Shown: positions 1-9,030, counted from the stretch's first letter. The stretch is DNA of 24,767 nucleotides from Hyphomicrobiales bacterium (GCA_026989045.1 JALSJY010000054.1:1-24767), one strand, 5' to 3'. Notes: generated by a model from the letters alone, not told the origin. Numbers and translations are program-made.

Positions 1-169
1 GCCCATGTGATTTTATACCAAAGTAATTATTCCCAGCAACAGACCTGCCCCAACCAGTCTCTTGCGCTGCTTGTGCTATTATCAATTTAGGGTCAAGACC
101 ATAGCGATTGCCAATTTCAATAGCTAGCGGCGTTACGTCTTGTAAAAATTGTTGTTTTCTTGCAGTCAT
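1..169 (-). CDS. Glucosaminidase-type peptidoglycan hydrolase (5' part only)
   Basis: The window edge cuts this gene, leaving the first 56 codons. The ATG at 169-167 lies one base after the stop of the upstream 876-codon gene, so the two are in one transcript. The visible peptide contains A-Q-A-A-Q-E-T-G-W-G-R and then G-N-N-Y-F-G-I-K. This is the hallmark of the FlgJ-like glucosaminidase fold: a catalytic Glu in QxxxETGWG followed by a NxFGIK strand. Such enzymes cut the glycan backbone of peptidoglycan. No signal peptide is visible. At the end of a podovirus structural operon it could be a virion-associated lysin that opens the wall during DNA injection, or part of the lysis cassette. The family call is firm; the exact role is inference because the C-terminus is missing. 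Confidence 0.8.
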   Translation of the reverse strand, partial: MTARKQQFLQDVTPLAIEIGNRYGLDPKLIIAQAAQETGWGRSVAGNNYFGIKSHG

Positions 170-170
170 T

Positions 171-2801
171 CTATTGCCTTTCCACAACATCATAATCAGA
201 TGCGGCTATAATCCCACTGCCAATTAGCCAGCTATATAGTCTTTTTGCGGTTGGCTCTGAAATTGTTCCCATTTGCAATGTATTGGCTAAATCCATTGCA
301 ATTTGAGGATCATATAATGCTGCTCGCAATGTCTTTTTTGATTGTCTTGATGTTGTTGCTCTCATTACCCTAGACAAAACATCTAACACTGCATACCTTG
401 CGCCAATAAATCCGCCTCTTACTTGTAGCGATCTGTTAGCTAACCCAGCCCCACTCATTCCCAGCACTGCCTCTGCCTCTGCTATTGGGCTTGTTGCTAT
501 ACCTTGCCCAGATGGAGGGGGTACTAATTTGTTTTTACGCATTGCTTGAGCAATTCTTAATGCAGAATTATTATACTCCCCTAGTGCTGGTGTAATTGAA
601 AGCCCATTCTTTTTTAGAAATTCCAAAGGGTTAGCTTGATCTAAAACATTATCCCAAACTTTCCTAGCTAGCGCATCTTTTGCCTGTTTAGTTGAAAGAG
701 AGGATACCAAATTTCTCATTTGAGCAGGGTTTTTAATTGCATTATTAACTAAAGCATCCACATTATACGTAGTCATTGGGTTGTTGATTTTAGCAATTTC
801 TCTAGCCAAGTAGCTATTTTCAATGGCTTCTTTTCTGTTTAATAATGACGCTCTACGCTTAACAATATCTGACATAGTTTCGCTAATGTTTTCTATTTTA
901 TTATTAAGATTAGGCATTGTTTGCAGCGCGCCTTTATTTCGACGCTTCCAAGCATTAAATAAATTTCTGTTCAACTGCCCGTCACGAACAGCACTATTAT
1001 ATAAATCATCGAGAGCAACATCTTGCAAAGCTCTTTGTGCTTGCGAGCCTTGAGGGAATATTTCGTTAAATTGTTTTGCTGACGATTGATTCCAACCATT
1101 AAAATACTCCTTTGCTACTTTTTCATTAGGAATTAAGTAATCACCGTCTTTCTGTGCTAAAATACGTCCAGTTGCACCTTGCTTAAATGGCTCAACAAAT
1201 TCACGCCGATATATATCCCTAGCCTTTACGATATTACCAGCCATTTCCTGATCGCCAGTTGCTCTAACCGCCTCATCTATTAAACCATCAAGTTCTGATA
1301 ATGCCCTTTGGAGATAAGGTTCTTGCCCACGCATCATAGGAACTGATTTTGAAATTCTTATGTCTTCGCCAATTCTCGATCTTAGCTTTAGCAGCCCATT
1401 TATTGATTGGGTGCTTTCCATTTTATTTATATCTTTAATTAAATTGTATGGTCTATTTGCCGAGTTTGCGCCTTGTTCTAATTCTGTTGAAGCAATTAAT
1501 CGCTTTTTCATAGCGCCAAAATCAAATATCTCATCATTATTATTTAAACCAAAATCCTGATAAACCCTATCCATTCGCTTTTTTGCGCTAGCTCTCGCAT
1601 CATAAACCCCTTCCCTAAGTCCTGCACCTACGTCACTTCTAAGCGTATTCCCTTCTAAGCGGTTAGCATAATTGGCGCTAACATCATCAAGTCTGTTAAC
1701 AGATTGGTCAATCCGACCTGTTATATTAGCCTCTCTGTTGGCTCTTTGCGACAAAGCATCGTCAAGATATTGTTGAGGTGGTGCTAAATTATCTCTTGCA
1801 CTAGCAACAGCTCTTTCATTTGTTGAATATCTTCTAATAGCTTCATCTAACTGCGTTCCTGACAAAGACCTTTCTAAATTTTTCTGTGTAGCTATAAATG
1901 ATGGACTTTGTGTTGCCTCTCCAAGTGACGGTTTATAATCAGGAATAATTTTGTTTATTTCTGTAGTTTCATTTATTGACCTAATTGTATCATCTGTCAT
2001 ATTATTATTTATAGCATTAATCAATTTCGCATTTTGATGTCTTGACACTGCTGCTCCAGCACCTTTGCCAGCCTTTAACGCCTTTCTTAATAGCCCTGCC
2101 GTCATAGCACCCGCTGCAATAGGTGCGCCAATACCACCAAGCATCGCTCCAGCAAATTCAGCACCGCTATTATTAGGTGCAATTTCCCTTGCCGTCTGTG
2201 CGCCAACACCAGCACCAGCCGCACCAAGCATTTCGCCACCAAGTGCTAATGCAGGGCTTTTAGCTATTGGTTTGGCTAAATTTCTAATCATTGCTCCTGC
2301 AACTGTAGTCGCTGGTTTAACTATATTTGCTAACTGCTTTGCTTTTGAAATCAACCCAACGGCAGGGATAGTACTTGCTCCGATTTGCTCCATAACACTA
2401 CCTGCAAGCCGTCCTGTTGCGTATTCTGGTTGCGGTGTATTCATTATTGTTTTTTCAAATCTCTCGCCTCCAATATTAGGAAATCTAAAATCAACATTGC
2501 CCCCAAACTCTTCAGCTATTTTATTAGCACCCCCAAGCACTGCATTAGCTACCATATTGGGTGCATTAGCTAATCCATACAGCCCTCTCCTAGCGCCATA
2601 TTCTGCTTGAGAGTAAGCATCTTCTAGCATTGTTTTTTTAATAGGCGGCTGTTCTTGTGGCTGTTGAATATTAGTGTTTTGAGCAGATATATTTAAGCTC
2701 TGTGCAATTTCTTCAACTGTTGTGCTTTGTTGTTCAGGCGTCATTGTTAAAAACGCTTCATCAACTTCAACTCTTTGCCCTTGAATTTCTAAAATTGGCA
2801 T
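171..2801 (-). CDS. Large internal virion (DNA ejection) protein
   Basis: This 876-residue protein starts P-I-L-E-I-Q-G-Q-R-V-E-V-D-E-A-F and then carries a T-P-E-Q-Q stretch. I recognise that N-terminal signature from large internal proteins of alphaproteobacterial podophages. Residues about 180-240 are very rich in Gly and Ala with two weakly hydrophobic stretches, as expected of an ejected protein that interacts with membrane. The rest is charged, Asn/Arg-rich and predicted mostly helical. No enzymatic motif is visible. It overlaps the preceding gene by one base (TAATG) and sits directly before a glucosaminidase gene, the place held by ejection proteins (gp7/gp20/gp16 in P22). The role is inferred from position, size and composition; a minor structural protein is the alternative. 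Confidence 0.6.
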   Translation of the reverse strand: MPILEIQGQRVEVDEAFLTMTPEQQSTTVEEIAQSLNISAQNTNIQQPQEQPPIKKTMLEDAYSQAEYGARRGLYGLANAPNMVANAVLGGANKIAEEFGGNVDFRFPNIGGERFEKTIMNTPQPEYATGRLAGSVMEQIGASTIPAVGLISKAKQLANIVKPATTVAGAMIRNLAKPIAKSPALALGGEMLGAAGAGVGAQTAREIAPNNSGAEFAGAMLGGIGAPIAAGAMTAGLLRKALKAGKGAGAAVSRHQNAKLINAINNNMTDDTIRSINETTEINKIIPDYKPSLGEATQSPSFIATQKNLERSLSGTQLDEAIRRYSTNERAVASARDNLAPPQQYLDDALSQRANREANITGRIDQSVNRLDDVSANYANRLEGNTLRSDVGAGLREGVYDARASAKKRMDRVYQDFGLNNNDEIFDFGAMKKRLIASTELEQGANSANRPYNLIKDINKMESTQSINGLLKLRSRIGEDIRISKSVPMMRGQEPYLQRALSELDGLIDEAVRATGDQEMAGNIVKARDIYRREFVEPFKQGATGRILAQKDGDYLIPNEKVAKEYFNGWNQSSAKQFNEIFPQGSQAQRALQDVALDDLYNSAVRDGQLNRNLFNAWKRRNKGALQTMPNLNNKIENISETMSDIVKRRASLLNRKEAIENSYLAREIAKINNPMTTYNVDALVNNAIKNPAQMRNLVSSLSTKQAKDALARKVWDNVLDQANPLEFLKKNGLSITPALGEYNNSALRIAQAMRKNKLVPPPSGQGIATSPIAEAEAVLGMSGAGLANRSLQVRGGFIGARYAVLDVLSRVMRATTSRQSKKTLRAALYDPQIAMDLANTLQMGTISEPTAKRLYSWLIGSGIIAASDYDVVERQ

Positions 2802-4021
2802 TATTGAACAACCTTAAATTTAATCCCCGATGGTGTAATCCCTTGATTTAATTGAGGCGGTGCAAACGCATCATCTCCAAACCCTATGCCAATTCGTTTA
2901 ATTGCTGCATTAAGCACTGCAATATTACCTTTTCTAGCATTGCGCTCCTCAATCGAGACATTAGGGTCTTGCAATATCATTTCATTATCAGCAAGTATTC
3001 TGATAAATTCTTCGTTGAGATTGTTTAGTGCTATTTTAAGAGATGCAGGTGAAGTAAAAGCACCCGTTGGTAACAAATCCTCAATTCGCTTTTGTTCAGC
3101 TATAGGGAATCTAGGATTTAGCGATAATGATTGTATCATATTTCTTTTGAAGAGCTTAAAATCATTGGCGGCGGCAGTCTCTTCTTTTGTTGCGTCACTA
3201 ACCATATCGCCGATCCCTAACCCAACCTGCCCTAAAACATTCCCTGCCCCAACTTGAGCGCTGTTAATAATTCCAACAGCATCCTCTGCTTGATCTATTA
3301 AAGAATTACCTTCTGCCAACTTGTCAGCTTGTCGCATTGCATAGGTTGGGATATTATCATCAGGGCTTATTTCAGCATTTATTGGTGTTAGTGTTTGGTC
3401 TGCTTGATTATAAACACCATATTGACCAGTTACAGGATTTGTTACTCTACTTTCAACACCAGATACAATTCTAATTGCATCTTGTGGATCAATTCCTTGC
3501 TGTATCATTAAGCTAATCTCTTGAGACTTTGAGCTGGCTTTGGGCAACCCATATTCATCAACATCAGGCTCAATATTCACATTATCGAATACATAATCAC
3601 CCGTATCTAAATATCTTTGCCGCCCCGATGCGTCTTTTAACATTTTACGCTCTTGAGTTTCTTGTGGCATCATCTTCTGCTGTAGCATTGCGTTTATTAC
3701 GGATTGCTTGCCCTTGCCTAAATATTCATTGTCAGCTAAACCAGATAGCGCCTGAATGCTAGGGTCTGCGCCCTCGGCAAATAAATTCTCATAAGCGCTT
3801 GAGGCATCAGCCCTTTGCCCAGATTCATACTCATCGGCTTGTTCGCCATGTTGCCGTGCTAAAAGGCTACGTGTGATAGAGTTTATGCCCTCCCAAGGAT
3901 TTTGAGGGACTCGGCTTGCGTTCTGCGCCATAAGGCTATCAACAAGCTTTCTTGACCTATTTAAATCACCTTGACTTTTTATACCAGTATTGCCACCGAA
4001 TATGAATGAAGGAAGTTCCAT
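2801..4021 (-). CDS. Probable internal virion protein, function unknown
   Basis: The protein has 406 residues with no signal peptide and no motif I can name. It is rich in Gln, Asn, Asp and Ala. The C-terminal half (about 210-380) is helical, with a short Gly/Val stretch near residues 255-275. The ATG at 4021 is preceded by a GGGGG Shine-Dalgarno-like run and begins 3 bases after the upstream stop; the 3' end overlaps the next start by one base (TAATG). Lying between a tail protein with an S74-like end and the 876-residue internal protein, it takes the place of a second ejection protein in P22-like gene order. That assignment rests on synteny alone. Confidence 0.5.
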   Translation of the reverse strand: MELPSFIFGGNTGIKSQGDLNRSRKLVDSLMAQNASRVPQNPWEGINSITRSLLARQHGEQADEYESGQRADASSAYENLFAEGADPSIQALSGLADNEYLGKGKQSVINAMLQQKMMPQETQERKMLKDASGRQRYLDTGDYVFDNVNIEPDVDEYGLPKASSKSQEISLMIQQGIDPQDAIRIVSGVESRVTNPVTGQYGVYNQADQTLTPINAEISPDDNIPTYAMRQADKLAEGNSLIDQAEDAVGIINSAQVGAGNVLGQVGLGIGDMVSDATKEETAAANDFKLFKRNMIQSLSLNPRFPIAEQKRIEDLLPTGAFTSPASLKIALNNLNEEFIRILADNEMILQDPNVSIEERNARKGNIAVLNAAIKRIGIGFGDDAFAPPQLNQGITPSGIKFKVVQ

Positions 4022-4023
4022 TT

Positions 4024-4998
4024 TTAAGCCCCCAATGCCATTGAATAATTTACACGTCTTAAACCATCTTCACCAGTTGTGACCGCATCAGGATTGCGTT
4101 TTTGCACCTCTGATGCCATTAGCCCTAATCTCTTAGGTGCTGATTGTTCTTCATCCTTATAGCGATATGACCAAATATTCATACCGTTGGTTTTGCCAAC
4201 TTTTTGTTTATCTTTTTTAGTTCTATCATCAGACAACATCATAAGATTTGCACCTACTCCGAACAAACCGCCAAGCATTTGATTATTATTCTGTTGCTGT
4301 TGATTATATGCGTTAAGTTGCTGATTGTAGTTATTGCTAATAAGTCCTGCAACATCAGTATTGGCAACACCAGATTGTGGGGTTTGAGCAAAATTAGGCT
4401 GTTGTATTTGTGACCCTTGAGATATAGCCATAATTTCATTAAGAGGCTGGCTTCTCGCTGTGATAGCTTCCTGCATAGCCTGATTGCGACCTGTCAATAA
4501 TAACTGATTATAAGCGTCATTCTCACCCTGTGAAATATCAGATTGAGCAGAACCATAAGCATCAGAACCAATCCTAATGCCTCTATCAGCTAAACTTTGC
4601 TCTTGTTGCACACGTCTTTTCTCAAGCAATGGAGCAAGCCGATTAGAGCCTAATTCCATTAAACGTGATTCAACTGCATCATTATCAAGGCTAAACGGTT
4701 CGCTTAATAATCCCGATAGTCGTCCAGATTGCTCAACTCCTAAATCAGCAAGATTTTGCATTGTGCTAGAATTGGCATCAAATAACGCTTGTCCTGTTGG
4801 TGATAAGGTTTGCGTTGCGGTATATTGAGGCACGTCGCCTTCGCCAGCCTCTTGCGTATATGTTAAATTACCATAAGGCGTGACCTGATTAACATGATTA
4901 AGCTCTGATTGGGCAGTCGCAGTATTAATGTTTGAGGCTGTTTGAGCCTGAGCTGTTGTGACCGGATTAGGGGGTACTGGTGCGCTTCCTTTGCCCAT
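4024..4998 (-). CDS. Tail protein with C-terminal S74-like intramolecular chaperone domain
   Basis: The 324-residue protein starts M-G-K-G-S-A-P-V-P-P. This ATG is preferred over an upstream TTG at 5013 because a GAAAGG Shine-Dalgarno lies 7 bases before it. The middle is rich in Gln, Asn and Ala, as in tail-needle or fibre stalks. Residues about 255-324 resemble the Peptidase_S74/endosialidase chaperone domain: S-D-D-R-T-K-K-D at its start, then I-W-S-Y-R-Y, G-L-M-A-S-E-V, P-D-A-V and a final V-N-Y. In that family the domain helps trimerise fibres and is often removed by self-cleavage at a Ser-Asp pair; S-D is present here. The gene overlaps nothing and begins 5 bases after the acetyltransferase stop. 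Fibre/needle and internal virion protein are both possible roles. Confidence 0.6.
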   Translation of the reverse strand: MGKGSAPVPPNPVTTAQAQTASNINTATAQSELNHVNQVTPYGNLTYTQEAGEGDVPQYTATQTLSPTGQALFDANSSTMQNLADLGVEQSGRLSGLLSEPFSLDNDAVESRLMELGSNRLAPLLEKRRVQQEQSLADRGIRIGSDAYGSAQSDISQGENDAYNQLLLTGRNQAMQEAITARSQPLNEIMAISQGSQIQQPNFAQTPQSGVANTDVAGLISNNYNQQLNAYNQQQQNNNQMLGGLFGVGANLMMLSDDRTKKDKQKVGKTNGMNIWSYRYKDEEQSAPKRLGLMASEVQKRNPDAVTTGEDGLRRVNYSMALGA

Positions 4999-5002
4999 TT
5001 TA

Positions 5003-5434
5003 TTACCTTTCAAATGGCGAGTTCTGCCATTGTTCTTTTGTTAAAGTATAAATCATTTCATCTTCTTCGCAACCCCTTAATCGAGGTATTCTTATTTCAT
5101 CAAACCCAAATCTCTTTGCAATGGAGCGCATTCTTTTATTTTTTTCTGAAACTCTCAACACTACCATTTGGCAATCAATTTCTTTGAATGGATATTCAAA
5201 TATTCTATGCAATACGCCACTTAACAGCCATTTAGAACTAATTGCCGCCGCACTCATTTCTATTACTCTGGCATTAGGATCCCAATTGTGGTAAACAACC
5301 CCAGCTATTATATCTCCATCATTTCTAACCCCAATTGCTGAATATTCACCAAAGCCACGCCCTGAAAAATCATCTATGTTTTTCTCCACAAAATCAGCAA
5401 CAAGTTTCTTTTCACTAACAACAATATTAAACAA
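5003..5434 (-). CDS. GNAT-family acetyltransferase-like phage protein
   Basis: The 143-residue protein has the GNAT layout: a central strand pair (I-I-A-G-V-V-Y-H-N, then V-I-E-M-S-A-A-A), a helix after it, a strand V-V-L-R-V, and the late segment N-K-R-M-R-S-I-A-K-R-F-G-F typical of the acetyl-CoA-binding C-terminal half. The only in-frame start after the nearest upstream stop is the TTG at 5434, with GAGGGG 7 bases before it. It overlaps the nozzle gene by 8 bases, so the two are translationally coupled. GNAT proteins occur in the tail clusters of several podophages, but their substrate is generally unknown, and nothing here identifies it. It is a single domain with no membrane segment or fusion. 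Confidence 0.7.
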   Translation of the reverse strand: MFNIVVSEKKLVADFVEKNIDDFSGRGFGEYSAIGVRNDGDIIAGVVYHNWDPNARVIEMSAAAISSKWLLSGVLHRIFEYPFKEIDCQMVVLRVSEKNKRMRSIAKRFGFDEIRIPRLRGCEEDEMIYTLTKEQWQNSPFER

Positions 5435-7013
5435 CTACATGCCCCTCTTCATAAGTTAAAGCAAATGATACTAATTCAGCATTAGGTGTTTTGCTTGAGC
5501 CAGAAGTTACTTGAATCTGCGGCATTATTGTATAGCCGCTCTTCCCAATAGAAACCCAAAGAGTATTTGTTGAATATAATTCATCCCCAGCGTCCCATTT
5601 AGCGACATCCCACAATCCAACATCCCATTCATTGGCATCGCCCGTAGCCATCGCATTTGGCGCTGAAGGTAAGGCTATAGTGTAATCTGTTGAAATAGAT
5701 AATTGGGGGTCAAACTCCACGCTTGTTGTAAAATAAGCCTTTGCTTGAAATACTTGTTTGATATTTGAACTGCCCATATTCTCGGCATGACCAATATAAG
5801 TATGATAAACTAAAGCTCCAGAATTATCGCTACCAACATCGCCTTTGTGGATTGTGCCTGAATTAGTCCCAAAATGTAACCAATCATCATGAATAACAGC
5901 GCATCTAGTGTTCCATAAATATTTACACCAAGCGCCTGTTATTGAATTAGCTACAAAACACATATCAACATCAGATGTGCTTGTGACTGGAGTTGTGACT
6001 AATGTCATATTTTTAGCAGCCCATTTAACAATCCCCCAAGGCAAACTCCTTCTAGCAACAACAGCCTTACGCCAATCTGGCTCAATGTTTTGACTAACAG
6101 CAGAAATAGAAAGCGCCGCTGGGTCTTTTGTTATAACAGCAGAAATAGGAATAATCCCTGCCTCAGTGACAATAAGCAAATCACCGCCAATTTGCATTGA
6201 AGCATTCTTGCCCAATGGCTCTGGCATATCATACCGCCCAACTATTCGCCAATCACTGCCGCCAGGGTATGAACCTTCATAAACTGCGACCTCACCTGTA
6301 GATGAAATAAACACGCATTTATCATCAACTCCATCGCCCGCATCTAATGACCAAGTAGAGCCAAACAATAGATTGCCGCCATGTTTAAATACACCAGATA
6401 ATGCAATCTCGCTAGCTGCACCGCCAATTGAATCAACTGGCAAATACCATGCGCTTTGCGAGCCGCCTTCAACAAAATATTCTCTATTTCTATAAACCCA
6501 ACCTTGCGTTAACGATGATGTTGTAACACCTGTTATTGCTGGGGTTGAAACTGCCGTGATAGCTTGCCATGTTGTGCCATCAAATAATTGAGGGTCATCA
6601 TCACCATTTAAAATTGTAAGATATGCTCCGCCCGATGTGGTAAATGGAACTGATGAATAATAACCGCTGGTTTGCCCAGTAATACTAGCGGCTGGTGCAA
6701 CTTCTGGATTAGCAACCGAGGTAATATCAAAAACATTAGTTTCGTCTGATGCAAAGATTTTCTTAGTGCCACCATCAACATAAGTAAACATAAATTCAAC
6801 TGGATTAACACCAATTGTTGCAAAAAGCGTTGATGTGCCACCTAGCCTAATACCTGTAGTTGTTGGAAACCAATTTTCTAACCGTAAACAAGCTTGCTGA
6901 AGATTTGAGGACATATTAACTGCGCTTACCCAGCCTTTAGTTGGGGCTGAAAACACTTTTGTTTGGTGTCTGCTCCTTGCTTGTGCTGCTACTGGTTTGC
7001 GCATGAAATTCAT
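5427..7013 (-). CDS. Tail nozzle / packaged-DNA stabilisation protein (P22 gp10-like)
   Basis: This 528-residue protein opens with S-A-P-T-K-G-W-V-S-A-V-N-M, then A-C-L-R-L-E-N-W-F-P-T and a G-x-x-L-F-A-T strand. I know this series from the tail nozzle/head-completion proteins of alphaproteobacterial podophages, which form a beta-propeller ring below the adaptor. The body is a run of short beta-strands with Trp/Gly turns, consistent with a propeller. The ATG at 7013 overlaps the adaptor stop (TGATG); a second Met three codons later is an alternative start. Following directly on the adaptor gene, it matches the gp4-gp10 order of P22. The family call is from recalled sequence pattern, not a search. 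Confidence 0.7.
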   Translation of the reverse strand: MNFMRKPVAAQARSRHQTKVFSAPTKGWVSAVNMSSNLQQACLRLENWFPTTTGIRLGGTSTLFATIGVNPVEFMFTYVDGGTKKIFASDETNVFDITSVANPEVAPAASITGQTSGYYSSVPFTTSGGAYLTILNGDDDPQLFDGTTWQAITAVSTPAITGVTTSSLTQGWVYRNREYFVEGGSQSAWYLPVDSIGGAASEIALSGVFKHGGNLLFGSTWSLDAGDGVDDKCVFISSTGEVAVYEGSYPGGSDWRIVGRYDMPEPLGKNASMQIGGDLLIVTEAGIIPISAVITKDPAALSISAVSQNIEPDWRKAVVARRSLPWGIVKWAAKNMTLVTTPVTSTSDVDMCFVANSITGAWCKYLWNTRCAVIHDDWLHFGTNSGTIHKGDVGSDNSGALVYHTYIGHAENMGSSNIKQVFQAKAYFTTSVEFDPQLSISTDYTIALPSAPNAMATGDANEWDVGLWDVAKWDAGDELYSTNTLWVSIGKSGYTIMPQIQVTSGSSKTPNAELVSFALTYEEGHVVV

Positions 7014-7705
7014 CAGCCTAACGCCTCTGGGAATGCTATGTTATTATATGATTGTCTTGGTTGCCCCACGGTTATTTGACGAGGGCCTTTGTCATTACCT
7101 ATCTTTTTAGCCATATGTATTTCATAGTTAACAAAATCCTCAGCGTAGGGAAGCCCTTTATTCGCTTTCCATTGCCAAATCATACCTAACTCAAGAGCCT
7201 TTTCGTCTAAAACAAAACTGTCATCGTCTTGGTCAAACTTAATTTTATTAGCACCAGCGCTAGGACTTACAATCAAATTTGATATGTAAAAAAACTTCGC
7301 TGTGCTAGCTATAGCCATAACAGGATTAATATGGATTTGCTGACCGTAAATAGTCCACCTTCCAACAATCGTATCAAACTCTTGCACATCAAGCCCAAGC
7401 CATTCATCACTATCCATTATATGCGCCATAGGGGTGCTGGGTGATTCTGATGGCCATAACCTAGCTTTTTTAAGCATACGATCATAGTCAGGAGGGAGGC
7501 TAAAACTAGTGGCTATACCGTCACCTGTTAGCGTATGAATATATTTGAGTATTTGCCAGTCATAATCATTCGCAATTCGCATCGCCATTTCGTTAGCCAC
7601 ACCTTGCAATTCAATTTGCTCCCTGCTTGTGCCAGAAAACACTTGATTAGGAACATTAAGCCCTATTTTAGAAGCTACTAGTTGGCAAACACTCAAGATT
7701 GTCAT
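7013..7705 (-). CDS. Head-to-tail adaptor (P22 gp4-like)
   Basis: The 230-residue protein has the pattern of phage adaptor proteins that dock onto the portal ring. A helical N-terminus with E-L-Q-G-V-A-N-E and N-D-Y-D-W-Q-I-L-K is followed by F-S-L-P-P-D-Y-D-R-M, then a beta-rich middle ending Y-I-S-N. The D-W-x-x-L and L-P-x-D-Y elements are typical of this group. It overlaps both neighbours by one base (TAATG at the front, TGATG at the back), so production is coupled to the flanking head and nozzle genes. No portal gene is next to it; in P22 the portal lies earlier in the same operon. A general head-tail connector is the only real alternative. Confidence 0.7.
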   Translation of the reverse strand: MTILSVCQLVASKIGLNVPNQVFSGTSREQIELQGVANEMAMRIANDYDWQILKYIHTLTGDGIATSFSLPPDYDRMLKKARLWPSESPSTPMAHIMDSDEWLGLDVQEFDTIVGRWTIYGQQIHINPVMAIASTAKFFYISNLIVSPSAGANKIKFDQDDDSFVLDEKALELGMIWQWKANKGLPYAEDFVNYEIHMAKKIGNDKGPRQITVGQPRQSYNNIAFPEALG

Positions 7706-8427
7706 TAGGCAGCCTCTTTAGCTTCCTGTGCCAATTCGTCATTTTTCTTATTAGCTTCATCAAGCAATCTTTTTCGCTTCCAAAGGTGATGCACCTCAAC
7801 GCCAGCCTCTTTTAGCCAATTTTTAATATCATCATCCCCATAACTATCAAATGCCGATGCGTTTTTAGAAGGGCTATCCGCTTTAACTGTGTTGTTTTTT
7901 GTTAATGCCTCAACCTTAGCCTCAAGGTCTTTGATTTTATCACGCTGAATAGCTTCAACGGCGGGGCCACTAGAATTATCTAAATAAGCTTGTGCTTTTA
8001 CTGTTAACTCATCACCATCCATGCCTAAAGCACGTTTAGCAGTGCCGCCAAGAGCCGCTAACGCCTCAACAGTGTGAACATGCAAAGCTCTTAGCTCAAG
8101 AACTTTAGCAGGTGTTAGTATTTCTGTTAATGGTGTCCCGCTTTGTGTTTGAGTTGCCCCACTTTTAAACGCCAAATATTGCTCATTATATTTTTCAGCG
8201 TAAGTCTGCTTTTCCATAATTCCAGTTTGAGGATCTTTAACAAGAGTTTGTGTAAATTCTAATGCAGGGAAAACAGCTATTGTTTGTTTATTAGCCGCCA
8301 TTCTAACTTCACATACTTCAATCTCATCATATTGAGGGCGGCCTTTTGCCTTAGATGCGGCTTGATTCAATGTTGCGTGATGATAAAATCTAACAACTGT
8401 AAGCGCTTCATTTTCTTTATTATCCAT
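7705..8427 (-). CDS. Conserved phage head-region protein, function unknown
   Basis: The 240-residue protein has an N-terminal beta part. The segment Y-N-E-Q-Y-L-A-F-K-S-G, then G-T-P-L-T-E, L-K-lacking L-R-A-L-H-V-H-T-V-E-A-L-A and a final L-G-M forms a helix-hairpin-helix-like block at about 85-155. I recognise this block from podophage proteins encoded near the capsid, but their role is not established. Residues about 165-195 look like a short coiled coil, and the C-terminus is Lys/Glu-rich. The start has an AGGAAA Shine-Dalgarno 8 bases upstream. A terminator-like hairpin lies between this gene and the decoration gene. The stop overlaps the adaptor start by one base. Confidence 0.55.
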   Translation of the reverse strand: MDNKENEALTVVRFYHHATLNQAASKAKGRPQYDEIEVCEVRMAANKQTIAVFPALEFTQTLVKDPQTGIMEKQTYAEKYNEQYLAFKSGATQTQSGTPLTEILTPAKVLELRALHVHTVEALAALGGTAKRALGMDGDELTVKAQAYLDNSSGPAVEAIQRDKIKDLEAKVEALTKNNTVKADSPSKNASAFDSYGDDDIKNWLKEAGVEVHHLWKRKRLLDEANKKNDELAQEAKEAA

Positions 8428-8459
8428 TTTGTGAATTTCCTGTTTAAGAGATAAGAGAA

Positions 8460-8481
8460 TAAGGGGGTCGTAACCCCCTAA
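8460..8481 (-). terminator. Intrinsic terminator or attenuator after the decoration gene
   Basis: A 7 bp perfect stem (AGGGGGT/ACCCCCT at 8462-8468 and 8473-8479) closes a four-base loop. It is followed on the minus strand by the T-rich TATTCTCTTAT. It lies in the 61-base gap between the decoration and adaptor-side genes, so it would reduce rather than abolish downstream expression. Confidence 0.55.
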
Positions 8482-8488
8482 GTATTAT

Positions 8489-8980
8489 TTAAGATGATGC
8501 GCCATCGTCTGCAAATGGTCGAGCTATTTCAAACTCTGCCAATCCTGTTGATGGTGTGCCAACTGCTGATGCGCCATTTGCTAGCTTTACACGATCACCA
8601 ACAACAACAGCATCATCGACACTACCTGCCGTTAATGTCGCATAAACTAAAGCATTATCAACATAACCCGCACTAGCCTTGCCAACTGCTTTGCCAGCGA
8701 TTTGATACCAGCCAAATTGATTTGCTACATTTGCAGACATTGCAATCGCAACCTGCCCAACAGCATTTGCCGCTAGACGTGTAGTTGAATAATCATCTGC
8801 ATTATACGTAACCCATGAGCCAATTACTGTTGAGGCAACGCCACGTAGGTAAATAAACTCACCTACGCCATAAGTATCATCGACTGCCGTGGCAATAGTT
8901 CCTAATGGGATTTTAGCCGATGCAGAAGTTTGGGTAATGGGTGGCATACCCAGTTGTGTATTTGTGAAAACAAAAGTCAT
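8489..8980 (-). CDS. Putative capsid decoration / head-fibre protein
   Basis: The 163-residue protein is almost entirely short beta-strands rich in Ala, Gly, Val and Thr, with very few Lys. Segments such as G-E-F-I-Y-L-R-G-V-A, A-V-G-Q-V-A-I-A and W-Y-Q-I-A-G-K-A-V resemble the small capsid-associated proteins encoded right after the coat gene in many tailed phages. The ATG is preceded by AAGGAAA at good spacing. It sits alone between two terminator-like hairpins, so it is expressed at a level distinct from the genes after it. This fits a protein needed in hundreds of copies per head. The assignment rests on position and composition; I cannot name an experimentally studied homologue. Confidence 0.6.
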   Translation of the reverse strand: MTFVFTNTQLGMPPITQTSASAKIPLGTIATAVDDTYGVGEFIYLRGVASTVIGSWVTYNADDYSTTRLAANAVGQVAIAMSANVANQFGWYQIAGKAVGKASAGYVDNALVYATLTAGSVDDAVVVGDRVKLANGASAVGTPSTGLAEFEIARPFADDGASS

Positions 8981-8992
8981 AATATTTCCTTA

Positions 8993-9030
8993 GTTAAAAA
9001 ATAAATTGCCCCGCACCATTAAGTGCGAGG
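8993..9030 (-). terminator. Intrinsic terminator after the major capsid gene
   Basis: On the minus strand, CCTCGCAC pairs with GTGCGGGG over 8 bp with one T-G wobble (9023-9030 with 9009-9016, six-base loop). It is followed by CAATTTATTTTTTAA. It fills the 57-base gap between the capsid and decoration genes and probably allows partial read-through. Confidence 0.65.

Noticed and set aside
2065..2610. Plus-strand open frame of 181 codons rich in Ala and Pro
   Set aside because: It lies antisense to the 876-codon internal virion gene and mirrors its Gly/Ala-rich part; low complexity and no ribosome site support a gene.
4999..5013. TTG start at 5013 for the S74-ended tail protein
   Set aside because: The ATG at 4998 has a strong GAAAGG site at proper spacing; the extra five codons have none and overlap the acetyltransferase gene.
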